NCBI GenBank assembly: GCA_034422835.1
Contig: DAOUJJ010000004.1
Span: 1-64,000 of the forward strand
Origin: VXMO01 sp034422835
GTDB lineage: Bacteria; Chloroflexota; Dehalococcoidia; UBA6926
Direction: 5' to 3'
Length of the DNA: 64,000 bases
In this document: one piece after another, positions 7,569-15,525 of the stretch
Position numbering within the stretch: position 1 is the first letter of the stretch
How the letters are laid out: every line of letters starts with the position of its first letter
Program-made: the position numbers and the translations under genes
Notes under the pieces: generated by a model
Database searches by the model: none
What the model saw: only the letters and a program-made list of their open reading frames with translations
Told to the model about the DNA's origin: nothing

Positions 7569-8810
7569 ATGACAACCGACGTCGGCGCGCAGATCGACGC
7601 CCACATCGACGAAGCTGAAATCATCGAACTGATGCGGCGGCTCCATCAGCACCAGAGCTTCCCGCCGCATGAGGCAAGCGCCATGGCTGAACTCCGATCG
7701 TGGCTCGCAGAACGCGGCATCAATGCCGACCTTATCGATGTTGCGGACGAGCCGGGCCGCCCCAATCTTTACTACAAGATGGAGGGCACGGGCGGCGGCA
7801 AGAACGTCATGTACAACGGACACATGGACATTGATCCCGTCCCTATGAACTTCGAGGGTGATCCGTGGGAATTCAAGATTGAGGACGGCAAGGTATACGG
7901 TCACGGCCTCGTCAACATGAAGTCCGGCGTCGCCGCCGCGGCGGCAGCCTTTATCGCCCTCCACAGGGCTGGCATCCCCATGCGCGGCGATGTGCTGATA
8001 ACCGCCGTTGTTGGCGAACTGCAGGGTGGATCAGGGGCCGTCGACCTTGTGCAGCGCGGCCTGCTTGGCGATGTGTGCATCATCCCCGAACCCAGCGACA
8101 TGGAACTGCTTCTACTTCACGCCGGCGCAATCCAATTCCTGGTCCACACCTACGGCGAATCGGCGTGGATCGGCACAATGCACAACATGAAGCACGTCAA
8201 CGCCGCTGAGAATCTTGCCCGTATTGTCATCGCCCTCAAGGACTTTGAGTTCGATTCCCCGCGGCGTGAGGAGTTCCCCGGCCTGCCGCGCCTCATCGTC
8301 GGCGGCATCAACGGCGGCATCGGGCGCCAATATGCACACTGGCGGGCTTCTTATGTCCCTGATTTCGCGTCTGCCATCCTGGAAGTGCGCGGCCTCCCGG
8401 AACAGGACTACGATGACATCCAACGTCAGATTGAAGACGTCATCAGGAGCGTTGCCGATGGCGATCCCGATTTCAAATGGGAGATTGAGCGGCCACCTGC
8501 CACCAACGCGCCCGAATGGCAGAGCCTGAAAACCGAAGCCTATGGCATTGACCTGCCCCTCGAACACTTCCTGAACCAAACCATCGCCAAGCACCACCGT
8601 GAGGTACGGAACGAAGCCCCGGGCTGGATGTCTTCCAACGCCTGGGCTGATTCTGGCCATTTCACCAACGCCGGCTGTGTGTCAGTCTGCTACGGACCCA
8701 GCGCTCAAAGGATGTTCATGCGGGAGTACGGTGTGGAGGTGAAGTGGGTGGTGGACTGCGCAAAGATCATCGCCCGTGCCGCCGTCGACATAGCAAATAT
8801 GGACAAGTAA
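7569..8810 (+). CDS. M20-like metallopeptidase/deacylase, tandem copy 1
   Basis: 413 residues resembling the ArgE/DapE/M20 family. NGHMDIDPVP near residue 80 carries the first metal His and Asp, and CIIPEPS near 174 is the usual EP motif. The family's D-E-E metal/catalytic motif reads VVGELQGG here, so the second Glu is Leu. Near the C terminus copy 1 has GPSAQRM where copy 2 has GPGGHTI, so the last expected metal His is also absent. It may be inactive or have a modified site. Very similar throughout to the next gene, including the upstream GTAACGTGTCCG and CACAGGGGG stretches. Confidence 0.75.
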   Translation: MTTDVGAQIDAHIDEAEIIELMRRLHQHQSFPPHEASAMAELRSWLAERGINADLIDVADEPGRPNLYYKMEGTGGGKNVMYNGHMDIDPVPMNFEGDPWEFKIEDGKVYGHGLVNMKSGVAAAAAAFIALHRAGIPMRGDVLITAVVGELQGGSGAVDLVQRGLLGDVCIIPEPSDMELLLLHAGAIQFLVHTYGESAWIGTMHNMKHVNAAENLARIVIALKDFEFDSPRREEFPGLPRLIVGGINGGIGRQYAHWRASYVPDFASAILEVRGLPEQDYDDIQRQIEDVIRSVADGDPDFKWEIERPPATNAPEWQSLKTEAYGIDLPLEHFLNQTIAKHHREVRNEAPGWMSSNAWADSGHFTNAGCVSVCYGPSAQRMFMREYGVEVKWVVDCAKIIARAAVDIANMDK

Positions 8811-8875
8811 CCCAATCATGCTGCCGTAACACCCCCTCTCGTGGTAACGTGTCCGCACGACACAGGGGGTGTGTT

Positions 8876-10114
8876 ATGACAACCGACGTCGGCGCGCAGA
8901 TTGACGCCCACATCGACGAAGCTGAAATCATAGAACTGATGCGGCGGCTCCACCAGCATCAGAGCTTCCCGCCATATGAGGCAAGCGCCATGGCTGAACT
9001 CCAGTCGTGGCTCGCAGAACGCGGCATCAACGCTGATCTGATCGATGTCGCCGATGAGCCCGGCCGCCCCAACCTCTACTACAAGATGGAGGGCACCGGC
9101 GGCGGCAAGACCGTCATGTACAACGGCCACATGGACATCGATCCCGTCCCCATGTACTTCGAGGGCGACCCCTGGGAGTTCAAGATTGAAGACGGCATGA
9201 TTTACGCCCACGGCCTCATCAACATGAAGGCCGGCGTCGCCGCCGCCGCGGCAGCCTTTATCGCCATCCACAGGGCCGGCATCCCGCTGCGTGGCGATCT
9301 CCTCATGACCGCCGTCGTTGGCGAGCTGCAAGGCGGGGTAGGGGCCGTCGATCTTGTTCAGCGCGGCCTGCTTGGAGATGTCTGCATCATCCCCGAACCC
9401 ACCGGCATGGAACTTCTGCCGCTGCACGCCGGCGCAATCCAATTTCTCGTCAACACCATCGGTGAGGCCGCGTGGATCGGCGCGATGCACAATATGAGCT
9501 ACGTCAACGCCGCTGAGAAACTGGCGCGCATCATCACGGCGCTGGAGGGCTTTGAGTTCGATTCACCCCGCCGCGACGAGTTCCCCGGCCTGCCGCGCCT
9601 TATCGTTGGCGGCATCAATGGGGGCATCGGCCGACAATACGCCCACTGGCGCGCATCCTACGTCCCCGACTTTGCGAGCGCCATCCTGGAAGTCCGGGGT
9701 CTCCCGGGACAGGACTACGACGACATCCAGCGTCAGATTGAAGACGTCATCAGAAGCGTTGCCGATGGTGATCCCGACTTCAAATGGGAGATTGAGCGGC
9801 CTCCGGCCACCAACCGCCCCGAATGGCAGAGCCTGAAGACCGAGGCCTATGGCATCGACCTGCCGCCGGAGCATTTTCTGAACCAGACCATCGTCAAGTA
9901 CCACCGCGAGGTGCGGAACGAAGAGCCCGGCTGGATATCCTCGAACGCCTTCAACGATTCCGGCCACTACACCAACGCGGGCTGTGAGTCCCTCTGCTAC
10001 GGCCCCGGCGGCCACACTATCATTCGCGAATACGGCACCGAGATCAAACGCGTCGTGGACTGCGCCAAAATCATCGCCCGCGCCGCCGTAGACATGGCAA
10101 ACATGGATAAGTAG
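8876..10114 (+). CDS. M20-like metallopeptidase/deacylase, tandem copy 2
   Basis: 412 residues from the ATG at 8876 (MTTDVGAQIDAHIDEAE), chosen because it matches the start and upstream sequence of copy 1; the frame is open further upstream inside copy 1. Same domain plan: NGHMDIDPVP, VVGELQGG (second Glu of the family motif replaced by Leu) and CIIPEPT. Unlike copy 1 it keeps a His near the C terminus (GPGGHTIIREYG). The two genes are a recent tandem duplication that covers both the coding region and the ribosome-binding region. Confidence 0.75.
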   Translation: MTTDVGAQIDAHIDEAEIIELMRRLHQHQSFPPYEASAMAELQSWLAERGINADLIDVADEPGRPNLYYKMEGTGGGKTVMYNGHMDIDPVPMYFEGDPWEFKIEDGMIYAHGLINMKAGVAAAAAAFIAIHRAGIPLRGDLLMTAVVGELQGGVGAVDLVQRGLLGDVCIIPEPTGMELLPLHAGAIQFLVNTIGEAAWIGAMHNMSYVNAAEKLARIITALEGFEFDSPRRDEFPGLPRLIVGGINGGIGRQYAHWRASYVPDFASAILEVRGLPGQDYDDIQRQIEDVIRSVADGDPDFKWEIERPPATNRPEWQSLKTEAYGIDLPPEHFLNQTIVKYHREVRNEEPGWISSNAFNDSGHYTNAGCESLCYGPGGHTIIREYGTEIKRVVDCAKIIARAAVDMANMDK

Positions 10115-10122
10115 GCCCCGCC

Positions 10123-11598
10123 TTAGCGCCCTGCCAACCTCTCCAGAAATCCAATCGTCAACGCGACGCTTTGGCCAAGCAATGCCGCGTCGATATTCTC
10201 AATCGTGTCTGTGGCCAAATGATGGTGAGTGTAATCATTCCCCGTCAACGTGAGCGTATCAATGTCGCGCGCATGGAAGTGCTCAGCATCGCCTAAAACG
10301 CCCCACTTGTCGCTGACGGTCAGTCTCAATTCGCGGGCTTCGTCTCGCATAGTCAATCGAAACTCAGGCGTGCCGTGCAGCTCCAGGGTTTCCCCGGCAC
10401 CGCACATGAACACGTTGACCATCACCTTGATATCTGCCGGCGCATCCTCAGCAAGCTGGCTGAGATGATACACGCTGCCGGGGGCGCCACGTTCAGGAGC
10501 GCTGTCTTGAGGAGAGTCGGTGGCCGCCGGCGGTTCAAGATAATACTCAGGCTCAGAGGCAGCATGGAGAGAGCCGAAGAACGCAAATCTCACTGTGAAT
10601 GGATAGTCTCTTTCAGCAACATGGCGTGCGACTGTCATGAGGCTTGCAACGCCGGACCCGTTATCGTTTGCTCCATCTACGTTGGCCCCGGTATCCACAT
10701 ACGTGGTGAGATAGATAACCTCGCTCGGATACCGAATGCCCGGCTTGTCCGCAATTACATTCATGGAGACCGAGTTGGCCGGGGTCACGCGCACCGTGAC
10801 CTCCATGGCCTCCCTCGCCAACACATCCAGAAGGTGCAGCCCCTCTTGTTGGGATATTCCCACGCCGGGGATGGGCGACCCTTCGGTGAATCTCCACCGA
10901 AGGTCTCCGGGTGCGTTATTGAAGATAATCGCCGCTGCGGCTCCCGCTGCGGCAACCCGCTTCGCCTTATCGGAAAACAGGGCATCCCCTCGCTCAATCA
11001 GCGCAACCTTTCCCTCGAGTCCCTCTGCCGGCACTTCACCTTCCAAAGCCTTCTGTACATAGACGAGCTCTCCTGTCACCTCGCCATGAGGTGAAAACTC
11101 AAGCGCGCGCGAAGACAATTCAACCTGAGCCGATACCGAAGCGTCGTTAGCCAGATAGGAAGCGTGAGAGCCCCCCGGTCCAAGATCGTACCGCTCTAAG
11201 CGAGTCTCGTAACCCAAGTCGTCCAGAGCATTGCGCAACGCTCTACTGGCAACCCGTTCGCCAACAGTGCCCGGCCGCCTTTGGTTGTGATCCTCCAGGA
11301 ACAACCTGAGGAAGGTATATGCCTCATCCGCCAGAATTGCTCGCGGCGGGATTGGAATTGCCGTGGGAGTGGGAGTTGCAGTCGGAGTCGCCGTGGGAAA
11401 TGGAGTCGGTGTCTGCGTTGTGACACCCTCAAGACTAAACGGTGGCTGTGTTGCCGGCGCGCCCGTCGAGACCGGTTCATTCTTCACGGACAATTCGTCC
11501 GGGTTGCAACCTGTTAGCACAACTAAAGCGGCAAGAACCAAGCCGGACAGCGCGAGGAATAGCGGAATAGTCTTTGCGGTGTCGTTGCCCATGGGCAT
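10123..11598 (-). CDS. M28-like zinc peptidase lipoprotein with PA domain
   Basis: 491 residues. The signal segment LALSGLVLAALVVLTGC ends in a lipobox Cys, followed by a Pro/Thr-rich linker (TQTPTPFPTATPTATPTP). A protease-associated-like domain lies near 170-260 (KVALIERGDALFSDKAKRVAAAGAAA). The peptidase domain has VDTGANVDGANDNGSGVASL near 305, which supplies the Asp ligand of the M28 family, and a later MNVFMCGAGETLELHG. The His that normally precedes the first Asp is replaced in YVDTGAN (usually HxD), so activity is uncertain. Convergent with the M20 pair, 8 bp apart. Confidence 0.75.
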   Translation of the reverse strand: MPMGNDTAKTIPLFLALSGLVLAALVVLTGCNPDELSVKNEPVSTGAPATQPPFSLEGVTTQTPTPFPTATPTATPTPTAIPIPPRAILADEAYTFLRLFLEDHNQRRPGTVGERVASRALRNALDDLGYETRLERYDLGPGGSHASYLANDASVSAQVELSSRALEFSPHGEVTGELVYVQKALEGEVPAEGLEGKVALIERGDALFSDKAKRVAAAGAAAAIIFNNAPGDLRWRFTEGSPIPGVGISQQEGLHLLDVLAREAMEVTVRVTPANSVSMNVIADKPGIRYPSEVIYLTTYVDTGANVDGANDNGSGVASLMTVARHVAERDYPFTVRFAFFGSLHAASEPEYYLEPPAATDSPQDSAPERGAPGSVYHLSQLAEDAPADIKVMVNVFMCGAGETLELHGTPEFRLTMRDEARELRLTVSDKWGVLGDAEHFHARDIDTLTLTGNDYTHHHLATDTIENIDAALLGQSVALTIGFLERLAGR

Positions 11599-11770
11599 CG
11601 TGCCCCCCTATATGTCCGCCAAGCCGCGTTGTTACCACGGCCCTTGGCGATGCTATTGTACGTGACTCCTCCATCTCGCCTCCGCCCTACACGTGCTACG
11701 CCCATCATTCTGGTGAAGGCTAGAATCCACCGCGTAGCCCGCAAGGCCACAATAGTAGGGTGGTGAGCCT

Positions 11771-11800
11771 CGTCATTCCCGCGAAAGCGGGAATCCAGCG
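11771..11800. repeat. Dispersed repeat, family R1
   Basis: CGTCATTCCCGCGAAAGCGG followed by GAATCCAGCG; the central arms ATTCCCGC and GCGGGAAT pair. It lies 3 bp beyond the stop codon of the 11804-12565 gene. Confidence 0.85.
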
Positions 11801-11803
11801 TCG

Positions 11804-12565
11804 CTATCCCACAGCAGCGTGTGCGCGAAAGTCGTCAAACTCCGGCGGCAAGAGCGGCAGCAGCTGCTGCATGGTCATGCCGTACACGTCGTATGTCATC
11901 GAAAGCTGATTCAGAACGGCAATGAGACGCGGCAGACTCCCTGGTGGCGCATCAGATTGGTTCATGCCGGTGGAGCCCGGGCGTAGCTCGCCCACCCCCT
12001 TATCGACATAAAGTGTAAGCACCAAAGGAACGAGATCCTCGGAGCGCATGATCTCAGGCGACTGCACAATTCGCAGCGTAAACTGCGGCATGGAATTGGC
12101 AGGCTGTTCAAGGAAATACCATGCTTTGTCGCCCCACCGCGTCCACAAGTCATACGCCATCTTCAGCCGATGATGCGACCTGTCACGCGAATCACGCGAC
12201 GGGTCAATGATGTGGGCAATATCTGCAAAGAGGCGTTTTGGCGACTGGCCTGTCACTCCGCTAGTAAGTGACTCAAGGTAGAACATCCCAATCCATGACA
12301 AGAGGTGCCAGTTGGAGCTGACATTACCGGCGCCCAGCGGCTCAAGTTGCTCAGCCAGATATTGCCCCAACTCTCTCCGATTCCCGAAGGAGCGCGTCTC
12401 AACCTGTGCCGATGGAATCACCGGCGTGGCGTACTCATCTCCAAACAAGAGTTCATCCGGCACCGGTCTCCACACCATGTCGCGAATCGATTCCAAGTAC
12501 CCTCTGGCGTACTCCAAGCCCTCCTGGGTGAATTCGCGGACGGCAACAGGTTCGCTGGATGACAT
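11804..12565 (-). CDS. Uncharacterised protein, third gene of the GHKL-ATPase operon
   Basis: 253 residues, no signal peptide or clear membrane segment. I do not recognise a family. Visible features are an acidic N terminus, a Trp-rich middle (SNWHLLSWIGMFYLESL), a basic stretch HHRLKMAYDLWTRWGDKAW near residues 135-150, and a C-terminal LPLLPPEFDDF. The ATG at 12565 has a GAGAGGTGAT ribosome-binding site. It lies 4 bp after the 256-residue gene and is co-directional with the GHKL ATPase gene, so it is probably part of the same functional complex. Confidence 0.7.
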   Translation of the reverse strand: MSSSEPVAVREFTQEGLEYARGYLESIRDMVWRPVPDELLFGDEYATPVIPSAQVETRSFGNRRELGQYLAEQLEPLGAGNVSSNWHLLSWIGMFYLESLTSGVTGQSPKRLFADIAHIIDPSRDSRDRSHHRLKMAYDLWTRWGDKAWYFLEQPANSMPQFTLRIVQSPEIMRSEDLVPLVLTLYVDKGVGELRPGSTGMNQSDAPPGSLPRLIAVLNQLSMTYDVYGMTMQQLLPLLPPEFDDFRAHAAVG

Positions 12566-12569
12566 CGCA

Positions 12570-13340
12570 TCACCTCTCTAGCGTTTCCGCATAAAAATCG
12601 CTGGCGGGAAAGTTCTTTTGTGTGAAGGCCTTGACGGCATCATCAATCCACCTGATGACGCCCCCTTGGTTCCCATCACCTTCCCTATCGGGGTCCTCCC
12701 CCTGCAGGGGGAGAGCCTCGTCGTGGAAGCTGCGAACGAACAGCAAGAGCGGCTGCCATTTCTCCCCATCATCATCGAAATCGGCGCCATCAACACTGAT
12801 CGCGCGCGTCAGCATGGCGCGCAGAACTTCCGGGAATACCAGTGACTGGAATGCCCGGTCATTGCGTACCGCCTTACCAATTCCGCTGACCCGCTCATTT
12901 AGATACAGGGTTGGGTTGTCATCGTTTCCAAAATCCAGACGCCAAACCTCTTTGCCGAGATCATCACTCGTATCTAGCCACACCAGTGAACCGTGGTGTT
13001 CCTCACGATGTGGTCTCACATGGTTTGCCAAGGCCAGCAGAACCCCAGACCCATCCCCCGCTAGCACCTTGATGCGGAATGAAGGGTTGTTCTGCATGTC
13101 CATCAGACGCCGGTCCGGGGGTGGTGTCGGTTGCCCAACCGTGCCCCAAGGGAACCTGAGAATCGAAGCGCCGCGTGAAGCCTCGATCATCAATTGCGCG
13201 TCATCAGGAAGGTCCAGCCTAGTCAGATCAAGTTCCGCATCGAACGTAGCAGCGTCTCCATTAGACTCTGTATGAAGCGTGACCGTGACGTCTGTCTGTT
13301 CAATGCGCTGACGTCCTGTGAAATTGAATCGCCGATTCAT
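12570..13340 (-). CDS. Uncharacterised protein, second gene of the GHKL-ATPase operon
   Basis: 256 residues, predicted soluble. No family recognised. The N-terminal half looks beta-rich (RFNFTGRQRIEQTDVTVTL), with a Pro-rich turn GQPTPPPDRR, and the C-terminal half holds RAFQSLVFPEVLRAMLTRAI and a DDDGEKWQPLLLFVRSF stretch. The start codon overlaps the stop codon of the ATPase gene by 4 bp (ATGA), so translation is coupled. Function can only be guessed from the operon. Confidence 0.72.
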   Translation of the reverse strand: MNRRFNFTGRQRIEQTDVTVTLHTESNGDAATFDAELDLTRLDLPDDAQLMIEASRGASILRFPWGTVGQPTPPPDRRLMDMQNNPSFRIKVLAGDGSGVLLALANHVRPHREEHHGSLVWLDTSDDLGKEVWRLDFGNDDNPTLYLNERVSGIGKAVRNDRAFQSLVFPEVLRAMLTRAISVDGADFDDDGEKWQPLLLFVRSFHDEALPLQGEDPDREGDGNQGGVIRWIDDAVKAFTQKNFPASDFYAETLER

Positions 13341-15328
13341 TGCTCTGTTTCCCCATCTTCGGTCTGCTCGACAGCAATTGCCTTCACGCGGGTGAATATG
13401 TCTCGATTGGCATCAAAGCCCTGAACTAGTACGGTGAACCGACTGTGATCGTCAATATCCAGAATGAGCTCATTCTCCTTTGTGCCAGCGCTCAAACGGC
13501 AACCCTGATACTGAACATTCAAGGCATTGTCACCGTGAAGCCTGAAGTCGTGCGGGCTGTATGCAGACAAAGGATTACCTCTCTGAATCTCGTACGCGAC
13601 CTGAAGACTAACTCGTGCCGGGGGGGAAACCGCTTCAGGCGCAATACGAACACTGAACCCAAGACCACTCCGCTGAATGACAAAGTCGGAGTGTGAAGGC
13701 GGTGGCTCGATAGTTTGCTTGCCACCCCCCCTGCTTCCTGAACCGACTGCCCTTTGCCTTCGGTCTCCTGAAACATATGCGGGGAAAATATCCGCAAGCG
13801 CATCCCGTTCCACGGGGGCCGGTCGTGCTTCCCAAATTGAAAGCAGTCGCGATGGCGCGTTTATTACATCAGAAATTCGGCCGCTTGCTCCTACCCAGCC
13901 CTTTCTGACGCGGTCGGCCCGAGGTCGCCAGCTTGTGTGAGCCGGGGGCTCAGAGTCCCTTAACAACGCGGCCAGTGGCTCGTGCTCATCCACCAATACC
14001 AATGCCCGTGCAGGGTACTTCCCAATGAGGTCCATGCCGGATATCGATAGCCAACCCCGCACATGAAAGTCATGCCCCGGTTTCAGGGAGTCATCATGCT
14101 GAATGAAAAGACGAAAACTCGTTGGTGTTTCTCCCTCACCCTTTCGTCGTACCGCAGTCCGTACACGAAACGCGAGCAATTCCCCTGACCTATAGCGTTC
14201 CTCAAGCTCGGACAATTCGTCGACTTGGTCATCTCTCGCTGTCGTCTGTGGAGGTCTCCCTAGTTCGATGTAGTCCCCTTCCGGGCGCGTCGCCGCATCC
14301 TGGCAGACCTCGAAAAGACGCAGATAACTACTCATACTCCTCTCGCCGCTGTCCTCTAAGGGAACGTGCCGAAGAACATCGTCAATTGAGTCGGTCGTGA
14401 TTTCCGTAGGAGGCGATCCGTCCCCTTGGTCAATGATGACCTCCAGTTCGCCAGCGATGATGGGGTAGAAATAGTTGTGGACAACTGCGGCGGCGATGCG
14501 ATCTCGCGTGAGATCTGTTTCTCCGGCGATGCGCGGGAAGGGAACGATAACGGATAGCCCGGGCACATCGCGAAATGCCAGCCCAAAATCATCAATGCAT
14601 TGCTCAATAATGGGGCGATGATCCGGCTCTGATATTCGTAGCGGGACGCTTAGCCCGCCCTCTCCTTCCAGCGCGAAATACCCATATGGCGGGTAGCGCT
14701 GCCCGCCAATCGTGTGTTTGGTCAGCACCGTCTGCCCCATAAGCAGCGTTTCGTCATCCGAACGACGCCGAGTAACCGCTATGAAGGCGCTGGCCTGTGA
14801 GGCATCCGGGAACACCCATTTGCCGAGACCCCACGACCCGCCGTCCAAACTTGATTTGCCTGAACGGCCTACGTTTCGAAAGAACCAGTAGAAGTAGTTA
14901 TCCTCCGCGCTAAGCTCGGCCGAATCGTCGAACTGGAGCCAATCACCCTCAAGTCCCGCTGTGCCCGCATCCTCAATCACAAGGTACGGCATCCCATCGT
15001 CCATAGCCCCGTGGTTTACGATGCGATGACGAAAATCATCACCATCGTCGAGCCCTTCGGCCAAATGTGGGAACAAACCGTCTAGATAGAATTGCGCACG
15101 GTCAATATTGAGCGGCTGGCGAACACCGCGCAGCGAAAATCGCACGCGAGCGGGCGGACGTGCGCTGTTACTATCAATCTTCCTCAGACTTGCGTCCAGT
15201 GAATTCTGAATCACCTCGCGAACGAGCCGTTCACTAATTGATTCAGAGCTGAACAACTCACGTTCCATGGGGTTTGAGTTGATCTCCCCCCGACTCATCT
15301 GACGAAAATGCCATCCAACACCATCCAT
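13337..15328 (-). CDS. GHKL-type ATPase, first gene of a three-gene cassette
   Basis: 663 residues. The N terminus carries the Bergerat ATP-binding fold shared by Hsp90, MutL, histidine kinases and MORC proteins: N box RLVREVIQNSLDASLR near residue 35, a G1-type IEDAGTAGL near 118 and a G2-type GGSWGLGKWVF near 163. No phospho-acceptor domain or membrane segment is seen, so it is not an ordinary sensor kinase. GHKL ATPases of this MutL/MORC-like kind are known in bacterial restriction and defence operons. The ATG at 15328 has an AAGGAT ribosome-binding site. Divergent from the molybdenum hydroxylase gene at 15526. Confidence 0.78.
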   Translation of the reverse strand: MDGVGWHFRQMSRGEINSNPMERELFSSESISERLVREVIQNSLDASLRKIDSNSARPPARVRFSLRGVRQPLNIDRAQFYLDGLFPHLAEGLDDGDDFRHRIVNHGAMDDGMPYLVIEDAGTAGLEGDWLQFDDSAELSAEDNYFYWFFRNVGRSGKSSLDGGSWGLGKWVFPDASQASAFIAVTRRRSDDETLLMGQTVLTKHTIGGQRYPPYGYFALEGEGGLSVPLRISEPDHRPIIEQCIDDFGLAFRDVPGLSVIVPFPRIAGETDLTRDRIAAAVVHNYFYPIIAGELEVIIDQGDGSPPTEITTDSIDDVLRHVPLEDSGERSMSSYLRLFEVCQDAATRPEGDYIELGRPPQTTARDDQVDELSELEERYRSGELLAFRVRTAVRRKGEGETPTSFRLFIQHDDSLKPGHDFHVRGWLSISGMDLIGKYPARALVLVDEHEPLAALLRDSEPPAHTSWRPRADRVRKGWVGASGRISDVINAPSRLLSIWEARPAPVERDALADIFPAYVSGDRRQRAVGSGSRGGGKQTIEPPPSHSDFVIQRSGLGFSVRIAPEAVSPPARVSLQVAYEIQRGNPLSAYSPHDFRLHGDNALNVQYQGCRLSAGTKENELILDIDDHSRFTVLVQGFDANRDIFTRVKAIAVEQTEDGETEQ

Positions 15329-15525
15329 CTAACGATCCTTCCTGAATTCGAGGCAGATCGTGAGACGATATCCCCCCTGATCCTTCCAGTCAAGCGTCTT
15401 TCGCCCCCACCTCCCCGCCAAAATCCGCTACACTAACCCTGTCGCCGTAGATACGTTGTCTGCGGCGTCAACGGGAGGAATAGCAGGCGTCCATGCTTTA
15501 GCCGCCTGCCCTGGAGGGAAGACAC

